53,513 nucleotides of DNA. It comes from an uncultured Lachnospiraceae bacterium (GTDB taxonomy: Bacteria > Bacillota_A > Clostridia > Lachnospirales > Lachnospiraceae). Shown here piece after piece: positions 42,265 to 50,314 of the stretch. The notes below the pieces were generated by a model. It saw only the letters and a program-made list of their open reading frames with translations. It did no database searches and had not been told where the DNA came from. The translations under genes and the position numbers were made by a program. The DNA lies in contig CAJLNC010000006.1 in NCBI GenBank assembly GCA_905207905.1, positions 1-53,513 on the forward strand, given 5' to 3'. Each line of letters opens with the position of its first letter. The stretch's first letter is position 1.

Positions 42265-42948
42265 CTACATCCCAAACAGACCTTTTACCAGAAACCAGAG
42301 TATCGGCATCAGCAGAGCCGGAAGCATATTCAGAGTTTTGCAATCCTTGATCTTCAGGATGGAAAGCCCTGAGCTGGCGATGAGGATGCCTCCCACAACG
42401 GAAATCTCCGTCAGCAGCTCCGGCGTAAGAAAATCGGCCAGAAATCCGGCACACAAAAAAATGCTTCCCTGCCAGCAAAACAGCACTCCCGCCGCAATGG
42501 CGATCCCGATTCCGTATGCGGAAGCAAGCACCATAGAAGTCACAAAATCCAGTGTGGCATTAGTAAAAAGATAGGTATTGTCCCCATTCACAGCGCTCTC
42601 AATGGGACCAAGAATAGACAAGGTACCGATACAAAACAGGAGCACTGCAGTGGAAAGTCCCTGCCCCAGTCCTTTGCCTGAGACTCTGGATATCAGTTTC
42701 TGAAATTTTCCGTCCAGATCCAGAATGGTTCCCAGAAGACTCCCTGCTGCCAGGCTGATGATAAACAACACCGGATATCGGCTGTTCGGCATATTCTGAG
42801 TCACTGCGTTGATGCCAAGGGCTGTGGCCGCCAATCCCATGGCATGAAAAAGCGTTTCCTGATATTGAGGCTTGATTCCCTTTTTCACCTGACTGCCGAT
42901 CAAACTTCCCGCTAAAATAGTTCCTGTATTTACAATCGTTCCCAACAT
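42265..42948 (-). CDS. DUF554 family integral membrane protein (YdfK/YqgA-like)
   Basis: The 227-residue membrane protein starts MLGTIVNTGTILAGSLIGS, the standard DUF554 opening, and has about six to seven helices with the pattern AMGLAATALGINAV and VGGILIASSGLSILKIKD. The function is unknown; a transporter-like role has been suggested for the family. The ATG at 42948 follows GGAG by six bases, and a much longer upstream frame is rejected. The 239 bp before it hold no secure gene. Confidence 0.9.
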   Translation of the reverse strand: MLGTIVNTGTILAGSLIGSQVKKGIKPQYQETLFHAMGLAATALGINAVTQNMPNSRYPVLFIISLAAGSLLGTILDLDGKFQKLISRVSGKGLGQGLSTAVLLFCIGTLSILGPIESAVNGDNTYLFTNATLDFVTSMVLASAYGIGIAIAAGVLFCWQGSIFLCAGFLADFLTPELLTEISVVGGILIASSGLSILKIKDCKTLNMLPALLMPILWFLVKGLFGM

Positions 42949-43187
42949 GCTCTTCTCCCCCGGTTCTTTTGTATACTTCAGCAGGCATGAAGTCCCGAAC
43001 TGCCCCTTCCGGTCTCCATCCCTGCTGCCTGTACGCAGAAGAACGCTTTCTGCTGTTTTTTGTTTTCTCTCACTGTGAGGACTGCCGCAAGCGCTGCCAA
43101 TCCTTCCCAAAAGCTTCCTGCCTCTTTCTCTGACAGTCCCAAAGCCTCCAGGCCCAGCGTCCTGTCAAAGGCTTTCCGGCTCTATTT

Positions 43188-44912
43188 CTAACCCGAGATT
43201 CCTTTCTGAAGCACCGGCCATATTGAGGCCTTCTCAGAGCCAAGCACCCAGGCTGCGATTCCTCCCAGATCATAGGTTCCCACCAATCCGGCTTTCAGCG
43301 CCAAAGATTCCTCATCCTCAATCCAGATCTCACAAAGGGTACCGTCCTCTGCAACCCAGGCGGTGTAATACTGGGAAGTCTCCTCATTCCATTCCGGCGT
43401 AAGGCCGTAGGTTTTCAGTGTCTTGTCCACACTCTCCATACTCAGTGCCTCGCTGGTCACTGTGGTGGTTCCGTCCTCGTTATATACCGTATACCAGATT
43501 CTGGTGTAAAAAGGCACTCCGCTGATGATCTTCTCTGCCGGAACCGCCTTGAGGGTCTCTGTGATACCGTTCTCTTCAAAACTTAAAGAGGCCACGCTGC
43601 CGGCAGTCTCAGAACCTGCATAGTGTTCATCATATCCCATGACGATCACATAATCCGCCACGGTCCCCAGTTCCTTCCGGTTAAAATGCTGATTAAAATC
43701 CATGGGCACAGGCACATCCACAGAAAGCACCAGATTATTTTTCCGGCAGGCAATGGACAGCTCCCGCACAAACTGCACATAGCTGTAGCCGCACTCCTCC
43801 TTAATATACTCAAAATCCAGATTGATCCCCTCTATATCCAGCCTCTTAGCTTCACTGACCAGCGTATCCGCCATTCTCCGCCTGGCTGCGGTGGACGCAA
43901 GAAGGGTCGTGGTATCTACCTCCGGGCTGAAATTGTTGATCAGCCCCCAGACCTCCAGACCTGCCTCATGAGCAGTCTTTACGTATTCCACATCCCCGAA
44001 AGAACTGATGGCGCCCTCATTGTCCAACACGGAAAACCAGGTGGGGGAGATCACATTCACTCCGGTCATGTCTGCGATATCCTCGCTCAGATACTGATTG
44101 GCCTCCTCATAGTCGATCTGATGCCACACCAGATTAATCTTTTCTTCCCGGGTCAGGCTGGTGTACTCCACCTCCTGAAATTCTCTGGTCACCTCTGTCT
44201 CCTGGATCTCTCCGACTCCGCGTTTTGACACATAGCCCACATAGCCGTCCGGCGTCACCACCTCCAGCCAGTTCTCAAACTCCTCCAACACCTGTACGCT
44301 ATCTCCGGCCTGAAGCTCTGTCAGAATAGGGCTTTTGATACCACCCTGATATCGAACAGGTACTGTCTTTCTGGCTGTCGCCCTTCTCTGAGTTCCCCAC
44401 TGATATCGCAGAAGGCCATGGTAAATCCCCTCTTCCTCTGTCAAAGACCACTCCAGGTTCGTAAAAAGCTGAAGAAAATCTGCTGACAGATACAAAGTTC
44501 CATCCCTGCGGATCACAATCGGCCGCTCATACTCCCGGCTTTCTCCGTCAACGGTATAAGCAGCGCTGTCCACTGGAATATCATACGTCTCCAGGGCAGT
44601 GGTAAAGATCATCTGCCCGTTTGGCTCATCCCAGTAAAACCTGGAATTGATCTCATCCCGAACCAGCTCATAATTCAGATACAGCCCCTGATCCTCCAAA
44701 AGTCCCTTCTGCTCCGCCAGATGATCCTGAAGCACCAGCACTACCTGATTTTCTTCGACTGCTCCAAAATACGCTTCTGGAGTCATCCGTTCCTTTGTTG
44801 GCATATACCGCTGTATCAAAAAAACGGCCGCTGCGGCCAGTATCACCACCAACGCCAAAAAAACAGGGCCTGCCGCATTTCCTCTGCGTTTGCTTCTTTT
44901 GTTTTCCTGCAT
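43188..44912 (-). CDS. Membrane-anchored SH3 and GH18 domain protein (cell-wall or spore hydrolase-like)
   Basis: The 574-residue protein has a basic start, one anchor helix (AGPVFLALVVILAAAAVFLI), and an extracellular region with a copper-amine-oxidase-N-like/stalk part (to about 165). A bacterial SH3 domain follows (about 180-235, PILTELQAGDSVQVLEEF and YVGYVSKRGVG), then a GH18 barrel (about 255-570). The barrel has GINLDFEYI with the catalytic glutamate (the DxxDxDxE equivalent) and VIVMGYDEHYAG. Such YdhD/SleL-like proteins cleave GlcNAc linkages in peptidoglycan. GGGAGG precedes the ATG. Its promoter has a tandem direct repeat at its upstream edge. Confidence 0.88.
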   Translation of the reverse strand: MQENKRSKRRGNAAGPVFLALVVILAAAAVFLIQRYMPTKERMTPEAYFGAVEENQVVLVLQDHLAEQKGLLEDQGLYLNYELVRDEINSRFYWDEPNGQMIFTTALETYDIPVDSAAYTVDGESREYERPIVIRRDGTLYLSADFLQLFTNLEWSLTEEEGIYHGLLRYQWGTQRRATARKTVPVRYQGGIKSPILTELQAGDSVQVLEEFENWLEVVTPDGYVGYVSKRGVGEIQETEVTREFQEVEYTSLTREEKINLVWHQIDYEEANQYLSEDIADMTGVNVISPTWFSVLDNEGAISSFGDVEYVKTAHEAGLEVWGLINNFSPEVDTTTLLASTAARRRMADTLVSEAKRLDIEGINLDFEYIKEECGYSYVQFVRELSIACRKNNLVLSVDVPVPMDFNQHFNRKELGTVADYVIVMGYDEHYAGSETAGSVASLSFEENGITETLKAVPAEKIISGVPFYTRIWYTVYNEDGTTTVTSEALSMESVDKTLKTYGLTPEWNEETSQYYTAWVAEDGTLCEIWIEDEESLALKAGLVGTYDLGGIAAWVLGSEKASIWPVLQKGISG

Positions 44913-44946
44913 ATTTTACCTCCCGGGCACAAGCTATTCCCTGGTA

Positions 44947-44975
44947 AGTATAGCAGTAAAAACAGGTTTCGTCAG
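44947..44975 (-). promoter_or_regulatory. Promoter of the GH18 gene
   Basis: On the minus strand CTGACG (44975-44970) and TATACT (44952-44947) are 17 bases apart, 35 bases before the ATG at 44912. An array of direct repeats starts 4 bases upstream of the -35 element. Confidence 0.6.
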
Positions 44976-44979
44976 CAAT

Positions 44980-45006
44980 TTCATAAAAGATTCATAAAAG
45001 ATTCAT
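44980..45006 (-). repeat. 11-bp tandem direct repeat, possible response-regulator site
   Basis: The unit TTCATAAAAGA (plus strand) occurs at 44980-44990 and 44991-45001, and its first five bases again at 45002-45006. The 11-bp spacing, one helical turn, and the place next to the -35 element are as expected for OmpR/PhoB-type activators binding head-to-tail. The binding protein is not known. Confidence 0.6.
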
Positions 45007-45046
45007 TTTTTCTGCATCCGGGGAAATCCTGCTGCCAGAAGATCTT

Positions 45047-45271
45047 TTATTTTTCTTTTATTCTGATAAAATTAATTCCTCTGATATGGTCTTTTTCATC
45101 GCTGACAAACTCCCGCATATAGGTGGCATTTTCCCTCAGGCATGCGGAAACGATCTTTCCGGGTCTGGCAGGACGGCCATTTAAATAAAAGCGGCATCCT
45201 CTCTTTTCATACTGAGCCAGTTCGCCAAAAAGCGCTTTCCCCTCCTGATCCTGTTCATCATTTCTCCTCAT
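45047..45271 (-). CDS. Small conserved-looking hypothetical protein
   Basis: This 74-residue soluble protein is rich in charged residues (LFGELAQYEKRGCRFYLNGR, then PGKIVSACLRENATYMREFV). I do not recognise a family. A GGGGAAAC purine run precedes the ATG. It lies upstream of the GH18 gene, which has its own promoter. A good minus-strand promoter at 45596-45568 would give it an unusually long leader of about 290 bases. Confidence 0.6.
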   Translation of the reverse strand: MRRNDEQDQEGKALFGELAQYEKRGCRFYLNGRPARPGKIVSACLRENATYMREFVSDEKDHIRGINFIRIKEK

Positions 45272-45381
45272 CTTTGTTTCCCCTGATTCCCAGCCCTGCG
45301 AAAGGCGCCTGTCTGTGATATATTATTTCCTGCAACACCGGGCAGAGCGGGAAATTTTCTAAAAAATTTAGATTTTTCACA

Positions 45382-45410
45382 TTGCGAAAAGATGCGTTTT
45401 GTGGTATTAT
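45382..45410 (+). promoter_or_regulatory. Plus-strand promoter in the mecA upstream region
   Basis: TTGCGA (45382-45387) and TATTAT (45405-45410) are separated by 17 bases. A 15-codon frame (ATG at 45433, stop ending at 45480) with AGGGG upstream follows. It faces the minus-strand promoter at 45568-45596, so transcripts would overlap by about 140 bases. Confidence 0.45.
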
Positions 45411-45567
45411 TTATCAACTTTAGGGGCAGATAATGACTCTCACTGATTTCTTGAATAGCTGCGGGAACATCCGCAAATAGATTTCATAGACATGAAATGA
45501 GCATTCAGATAAGAACTTTATAATCCTCCTTTCTTTTGTAAAATGGCACACATCCTTTCACAGTTCT

Positions 45568-45596
45568 ATTATATACAATATGTGCCTATTTTGCAA
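45568..45596 (-). promoter_or_regulatory. Strong minus-strand promoter with long leader
   Basis: TTGCAA (45596-45591) and a perfect TATAAT (45573-45568) are 17 bases apart. The transcript runs toward the 74-residue gene. About 30 bases after the expected start there is an AGGAGG (45530-45525) without any ATG, GTG or TTG at a usable distance, and several small hairpins follow. Confidence 0.65.
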
Positions 45597-45611
45597 GGAT
45601 TTTTTATCCAC

Positions 45612-45640
45612 TTTACATCTTTTGTAATTTTGGATATAAT
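45612..45640 (+). promoter_or_regulatory. Promoter of mecA
   Basis: TTTACA (45612-45617) and a perfect TATAAT (45635-45640) are 17 bases apart, 57 bases before the ATG of mecA. Confidence 0.7.
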
Positions 45641-45697
45641 CTTATAAAAGAAAGTATGTTATCATTGCTCTCAGTTGAATAGATTGGATGTGATGTT

Positions 45698-46480
45698 ATG
45701 AAAATTGAGAAAATAAATGAAAATCAGATTCGCTGCACGCTCACCAAAGAAGATCTGATTGACCGGAAGATCCGCCTCAGCGAACTGGCTTACGGTTCGG
45801 AAAAAGCAAAAAACCTTTTTCGTGATATGATGCAGCAGGCTGCTGATGATTTTGGCTTTGAAGCCAACAATATTCCACTTATGATAGAAGCAATTCCCGT
45901 CTCTTCGGATTCCATCATCCTGATCATTACCAAGGTGGAGGATCCGGAGGAACTGGATACTCGTTTCTCCAGATTTACAGGAGAAGAAGAGCGTTCCGAA
46001 TCAGACCGGACTTCTTCCGGCCTTGCAGAAGCGCTCACCGGAGCGGACGACATTCTGGATCTGATTCAGAAGATCCATCAGGCCAAGCAGCTGGCCGCCA
46101 AAGCCGCTCTTCCTGAAACAGAGACAGAGGCAGAAAAAGCCCCCGAGGATCCCTTAGAATCCCCGGAAGCTTCTGAAGAGATCTTCCATCTCACCCGCTT
46201 CTATCTGTTCCGGGATCTGGAGACAGTGATCCGGGCTTCCCGGGTACTCTCTCCCAGTTACGCCGGGCCCAACGCCCTGTTTAAAAACCCGGAAGATCAG
46301 AATTATTACCTGCTTTTAAAAAAGGCAGACACAGATCCCGGTCAGTTTAACAAAATCTGCAACGTACTGTCTGAATATGCCTTGCAGGTAAGCTATACCC
46401 CGGGCATGGAAGAATATTTTACGGAGCATATGGAAGTAATCATTCCGGATGCTGCTATCCAGAAACTGCGCAATATTTGA
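45698..46480 (+). CDS. mecA: Adaptor protein MecA
   Basis: The 260-residue protein matches MecA adaptors. Its N-terminal substrate-recognition domain (MKIEKINENQIRCTLTKEDL, then LRDxM-like FRDMMQQAADDFGFE) is joined by an acidic linker (about 115-155) to a C-terminal ClpC-binding domain (IFHLTRFYLFRDLETVIRAS, NPEDQNYYLLL). It delivers proteins to the ClpCP protease, and in Bacillus it controls competence and development. The ribosome site is imperfect (GGATGTGAT). It is transcribed alone, between minus-strand genes, from its own promoter, and ends at a terminator-like repeat. Confidence 0.93.
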   Translation: MKIEKINENQIRCTLTKEDLIDRKIRLSELAYGSEKAKNLFRDMMQQAADDFGFEANNIPLMIEAIPVSSDSIILIITKVEDPEELDTRFSRFTGEEERSESDRTSSGLAEALTGADDILDLIQKIHQAKQLAAKAALPETETEAEKAPEDPLESPEASEEIFHLTRFYLFRDLETVIRASRVLSPSYAGPNALFKNPEDQNYYLLLKKADTDPGQFNKICNVLSEYALQVSYTPGMEEYFTEHMEVIIPDAAIQKLRNI

Positions 46481-46495
46481 CCCACAACATCTAAA

Positions 46496-46588
46496 GAGAT
46501 GCTGCAAAATATAAATTCCTGTGGATTTTCGGTGTGTTTTTCTCCGAAACGATACCGCCGGAGGTATTTTGCAGCATCTCCTCTTTTT
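46496..46588 (+). terminator. Structured repeat copy 2, acting as mecA terminator
   Basis: GAGATGCTGCAAAATA (46496-46511) and TATTTTGCAGCATCTC (46565-46580) form a perfect 16-bp stem followed by CTCTTTTTT on the plus strand, 16 bases after the mecA stop. The internal sequence (GTGGATTTTCGGTGTG, TTTTTCTCCGAAAC, TACCGCCGGAGG) matches copy 1 at 31584-31693, so it is both a terminator and a member of that repeat family, lacking the inner hairpin arm. Confidence 0.85.
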
Positions 46589-46594
46589 TCAGCA

Positions 46595-46665
46595 GTAAAA
46601 CAGACTGTCCCGGAATCGAGAGAGGATGTATTTCTCATCCCTCTTCGCTTTCCCGAGACAGCCTG
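46595..46665 (-). terminator. Terminator of the DUF1858 gene
   Basis: On the minus strand CAGGCTGTCTCGG (46665-46653) pairs with CCGGGACAGTCTG (46613-46601), with further pairing inside, and is followed by TTTTAC. The two departures from Watson-Crick pairing are G-U on the minus-strand RNA but A-C on the other, which indicates that the minus strand is the working one. It lies 38 bases after the DUF1858 stop. Confidence 0.75.
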
Positions 46666-46702
46666 ATTATACTTTGCTGCTTTTTCAGTTTGCTATTTTC
46701 GT

Positions 46703-46924
46703 TTATTTGTTCTGCTTCTCCATCTCGCTTGCAAATGCATTCATTCTGGCCAGCAGCAGTTCCGGCTCGATTCCGTGAACCAGAGCAGCCTCTTCCAATG
46801 TCTCTCCCTGGGAAGAGGGGCAGCCGATGCAGTGCATTCCGCTCGCCATCAGAACGTTTATCATATTCGGATCCATACGGATAACCTCTCCGATGGTCAT
46901 ATCCTTGTTAAACTTTTCAGCCAT
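46703..46924 (-). CDS. DUF1858 redox-disulfide domain protein
   Basis: The 73-residue protein has the DUF1858 pattern: FNKDMTIGEVIRMDPNMINV, the CxxC motif in GMHCIGCPSSQGETLEEAA (about residues 32-35) and a helical end. The family is called hybrid-cluster-protein-associated redox disulfide domain and is thought to act in thiol redox or Fe-S chemistry. It has its own promoter and terminator and so forms a one-gene unit. The ribosome site is GGAGGT. Confidence 0.9.
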   Translation of the reverse strand: MAEKFNKDMTIGEVIRMDPNMINVLMASGMHCIGCPSSQGETLEEAALVHGIEPELLLARMNAFASEMEKQNK

Positions 46925-46957
46925 TTTGGATTACCTCCTTCATCTAAAGATGGGGAT

Positions 46958-46986
46958 ATTATAATACTTTTCCAAAATCTTGTCCA
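46958..46986 (-). promoter_or_regulatory. Promoter of the DUF1858 gene
   Basis: TGGACA (46986-46981) and a perfect TATAAT (46963-46958) are 17 bases apart on the minus strand, 33 bases before the ATG. Confidence 0.75.
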
Positions 46987-47026
46987 GCACCCGCCATGAA
47001 TTTCCTGCCGGATCAAAAGCCCCCGG

Positions 47027-48610
47027 CTACAGTTCTTCCTCTCTTGTATGCCTGCGGATATACTGTGCCACCAACTCCGGCATTTCCAACGCGCCCCTCC
47101 AGATCACCGGACAAGCGGCCAAAGCTTCATAACCTCCCGTTCCCGTGGCCCTGTAGTTGTTGGTAACCAGCTGATACTTCCGGTCTCCTAATGGGGAACC
47201 GTCCGGCAGCGTCAGCTTAATCAGCCTTTGCCCCACCGGCCTGGTAAAATCAAATTCATAAACAAGACCTGCATAGAAATCAAAATTGTAGTGTTCTACC
47301 TTGGGTTTTAGAAATTCCTCTGAGATCTCCGGTTTTCCATTCTTTATTGTGATATAAGCACCGCACCGCTCCAGCGCGGTCCGGACTGCCTGTTCGTCCA
47401 CCTCCAGCACCACCAGCGTGTTGGCAAACAGATAAGCCCCGCAGATTTCCCGCATGGACACCTGCCGTTTCAGTCCTGCCGGCTGATTTCCCAGACTGGT
47501 ACAGGAAAAGTCTGCTCCTGTGTGTTCCAGCTGCACTGCATTAAACAGATCCGCCAGGCGGCTGCCATAGAGCGCTGCCGCAAGTTTCTCCTCCGGCAAA
47601 ATCTCCTCCTTAAGACAGCCCACCGGTTCATCCAGCCACCGCTGTGTATCCCGTTCCAGAGGAAGAAGACTGTGATAAGGCTCCTCCTTATGCCAGTCTC
47701 CCACTTTAACGGCCCGGGAGGTGATCCGAAGGATCTCGGGTTCCTGTCTTTTCAAAGTACCTGTTTCCTTCAGGGTCGCTTCTGTCTTTTTACTTTCCCC
47801 TTCTTCAGACAGTTCCTCCCATTCCGGCATCTCCACCAGAGCCTCCAGCTGCATATAGTGGGTCCCGTTGGCCGGAGGCTGAAGGGCATAGGTGCCGGAC
47901 AGCTTCACCCCTTCCACCAGGATATGCTGGTGACCAGTCAAAAGGATATCAAAGCCCAGCTTTTCTGCTATCTCACAGGCCACATTCTCCCTGGTATCGG
48001 ACAGACGTTTTCCAGTAACCAGATCCTCCTCGAAACCTCCGTGGTAAATGCAGACTGTCACATCACACTGGTCTTTTAAAGCCTCATACTCCTGCTTCGC
48101 TGTCTCAAAGGCATCCATCACCCGCAGCTCCTCCAGGTTCCTGGGCTGTTCCCAGATCATCACATAATCTGTGACGATTCCGGTAATCCCTACCCGCAGG
48201 CCGTTTCCCAGAACGTGAACCAGATGTTTCTTCACCTTCAGTTCTCCTCTTAGATCCTCCAGGTTTGCGCACAGGCATTGGCCTTTCATACTGTCTATAT
48301 AGCTTTTTAAAACCTCATATCCGAAATTAAAATCATGGTTTCCCAGAGTGTAATAATCACAGCCCAGGCTGTTGAACGCCTCCCCAAGAGGGTGAGAAGA
48401 ATACTTGCCGCTGTGGGCAATATAATATTGGGAAAGAGGGGTTCCCTGCAGGGAATCTCCCCCATCCAGGATCAGCGTGTGATCTGTCTTTTTGATCTGC
48501 CCTCCCATATTCAAAAGCCCGGAGGCTTCTTCTTTATTTTCCGGGTAATTTACCGGAAACACATGACCGTGAATATCAGAGGTAAAAATAAGTTCCAATT
48601 CCTTTTTCAT
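47027..48610 (-). CDS. Cytoplasmic bifunctional metallophosphatase/5'-nucleotidase
   Basis: The 527-residue protein has an N-terminal calcineurin-like phosphoesterase domain (FTSDIHGHVFPV, LILDGGDSLQGTPLS, TLGNHDFNFGYEV, LTGHQHILV) and a C-terminal 5'-nucleotidase substrate domain (about 330-520, ending around TNNYRATGTGGYEA). Relatives are usually exported; here there is no signal peptide or wall anchor, so it should be cytoplasmic. The ATG at 48610 follows AAGGA by seven bases, while a longer in-frame start overlaps phnE. It closes the phosphonate-type transporter operon and may release phosphate from the imported compound. Confidence 0.88.
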   Translation of the reverse strand: MKKELELIFTSDIHGHVFPVNYPENKEEASGLLNMGGQIKKTDHTLILDGGDSLQGTPLSQYYIAHSGKYSSHPLGEAFNSLGCDYYTLGNHDFNFGYEVLKSYIDSMKGQCLCANLEDLRGELKVKKHLVHVLGNGLRVGITGIVTDYVMIWEQPRNLEELRVMDAFETAKQEYEALKDQCDVTVCIYHGGFEEDLVTGKRLSDTRENVACEIAEKLGFDILLTGHQHILVEGVKLSGTYALQPPANGTHYMQLEALVEMPEWEELSEEGESKKTEATLKETGTLKRQEPEILRITSRAVKVGDWHKEEPYHSLLPLERDTQRWLDEPVGCLKEEILPEEKLAAALYGSRLADLFNAVQLEHTGADFSCTSLGNQPAGLKRQVSMREICGAYLFANTLVVLEVDEQAVRTALERCGAYITIKNGKPEISEEFLKPKVEHYNFDFYAGLVYEFDFTRPVGQRLIKLTLPDGSPLGDRKYQLVTNNYRATGTGGYEALAACPVIWRGALEMPELVAQYIRRHTREEEL

Positions 48611-48669
48611 CTTTTCATCCTTCCAGCCGCCGTCATTCTCCTGATACAGACGCCTTCCTCTCTCCCAGT

Positions 48670-49479
48670 CTAACCTCTTGCCAATTTTACCCGGATCTTG
48701 GTGGATATCCATTCCACAATCAGCACCAACACAATCAGGCCTGCTAAAATGGCTCCGGCCTCATTCCAGCGGTAGGCATTCATAGCAAAGATCAGAGGCG
48801 CTCCGATACCGCCTGCTCCCACCAGTCCCAGCACCGTGGCATCCCTTAAGTTAATGTCAAAACGGTAAATGGCTGTGGAGGCAAAATTTGGCATCAGCTG
48901 GGGCAAAATTCCGTAGCGAATCTTCTGCCATGTGGTGCAGCCTGCTGCATCCAGAGACTCCAGCACCTTGGTATCCAGATCCTCTATGGCTTCGATATAC
49001 ATTTTGCTTACCATGCCCACAGAACATAAGGACATGGTAAGCAGTCCGGTAAAGGCTCCGGGCCCGGTGACCCGGATAAACATCAGACCGTACACAAAGG
49101 CCGGAATGGTGCGCACTGCCATAATAATGGTTCTTCCCACAAAAGCCACCGGCTTTGGCGTCAAATTGGAAGCTGACAAAAAAGCCAGAGGAATGGAAAT
49201 GATCGCGCCTACAATGGTTCCCAGAAAAGCAATACAGATGGTTTCCAGCAAAAGATAGGGAACGCCCTTGGTGGTCAGGTTAAATAACAATTTTGTATCC
49301 GGATGAAAAATTCCGGACAAAATATTCATGGCGATCTTGCCGCCGTTCTGCGTGGTTCCGCTGGTCTCGATGCCCGAAGCGCTCCAGATCAGTAAAAATA
49401 CCACCACCAGCGCCACGGACAGCTCAAATAGCCAGCGTTTCGGACGATTTTCATACGCCTGTTCAATTCTTTTCTTCAT
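48670..49479 (-). CDS. phnE: Phosphonate-type ABC transporter permease (second)
   Basis: The 269-residue permease has about six helices and the EAA-loop DAAGCTTWQKIRYGILPQLMPN near residue 180, followed by ATVLGLVGAGGIGAPL, all PhnE features. With the other permease it forms the channel for the PhnC ATPase. It starts 10 bp after the first permease gene. The two permeases are homologous but divergent, suggesting a heterodimer. Confidence 0.92.
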   Translation of the reverse strand: MKKRIEQAYENRPKRWLFELSVALVVVFLLIWSASGIETSGTTQNGGKIAMNILSGIFHPDTKLLFNLTTKGVPYLLLETICIAFLGTIVGAIISIPLAFLSASNLTPKPVAFVGRTIIMAVRTIPAFVYGLMFIRVTGPGAFTGLLTMSLCSVGMVSKMYIEAIEDLDTKVLESLDAAGCTTWQKIRYGILPQLMPNFASTAIYRFDINLRDATVLGLVGAGGIGAPLIFAMNAYRWNEAGAILAGLIVLVLIVEWISTKIRVKLARG

Positions 49480-49489
49480 CCCCTACCTC

Positions 49490-50314
49490 CTATACCAGCC
49501 GCTTGCGAGCTGCACGGCTGATGGTTTCAATGATAAATACTGTGACAAACAGGGCGATGAGAATCATTCCCACACTGGGATATTCTCTCCAGCCGATCTT
49601 TTCGTTTAAGATCAATCCCAGGCCTCCTGCCCCCACATAGCCTAAGATGGCGGCATACCGCACGTTTCCCTCAAAGCAGAACAGGCCGTTGGACAGATAG
49701 GAGGGAAGTACCTGAGGCACGATAGCGCTGACGAAAGCTCTCACCTTGGTAGCTCCCATAGCTTCCATTGCCTCAAAGGCCCCCATATCCACTGTCTCAA
49801 TCTCCTCATAGAGAATCTTCCCCATATAGGCAAAGGTAAATACTGCGATGGCAATGGTTCCAGCCAGAGTACCCAGTCCAAAAATATAAGTAGCAATCAG
49901 AGCAGCTACCAAAGTCGGCAGAGTGCGGACGATACTGAGAAACAGCCGCATCACCGTCACCACCACATTATTTTTAATCACATTGGTAGAAGCCAGCATC
50001 GCAAAGGGTACTACCAGAATCGCTCCTGCCACAGAACCCAGCAGGGACATTTGAATTGTGTCAAACAAGGGCCCCCAGACCTTTGGCATATAGCTCCAGT
50101 TGGGAGCAGAAAACATCTGGCCCAAAATTACGAAAAATTCATTTATTCTGCTTACCAGAGTATGCATATTAAATCCCGTTACCTTTACAGAAAGGGCCGT
50201 CAGCGCCGCCAGTATCAAGATCACCAGCGGCATTCTGGTACGCTTTTTCTGCACCGTTTTGCCGTTTGCCAGGGTAATGGTTTTCGGCGGAAAAAGTTTA
50301 TCGTAAATACTCAT
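49490..50314 (-). CDS. phnE: Phosphonate-type ABC transporter permease (first)
   Basis: The 274-residue permease has one N-terminal helix after a short cytoplasmic part, then a permease core with the EAA-loop EAMGATKVRAFVSAIVPQVL near residue 180 and AAILGYVGAGGLGLIL. It matches PhnE. Its start overlaps the end of phnC by four bases, so the two are translationally coupled. Confidence 0.92.
   Translation of the reverse strand: MSIYDKLFPPKTITLANGKTVQKKRTRMPLVILILAALTALSVKVTGFNMHTLVSRINEFFVILGQMFSAPNWSYMPKVWGPLFDTIQMSLLGSVAGAILVVPFAMLASTNVIKNNVVVTVMRLFLSIVRTLPTLVAALIATYIFGLGTLAGTIAIAVFTFAYMGKILYEEIETVDMGAFEAMEAMGATKVRAFVSAIVPQVLPSYLSNGLFCFEGNVRYAAILGYVGAGGLGLILNEKIGWREYPSVGMILIALFVTVFIIETISRAARKRLV

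Noticed and set aside
42949..43110. N-terminal extension of the DUF554 frame
   Set aside because: Low-complexity charged sequence without a ribosome site; the canonical start MLGTIVNTG has one.
45433..45480. A 15-codon plus-strand frame (MTLTDFLNSCGNIRK) with AGGGG upstream
   Set aside because: Too short to support as a gene; kept only as part of the intergenic finding.
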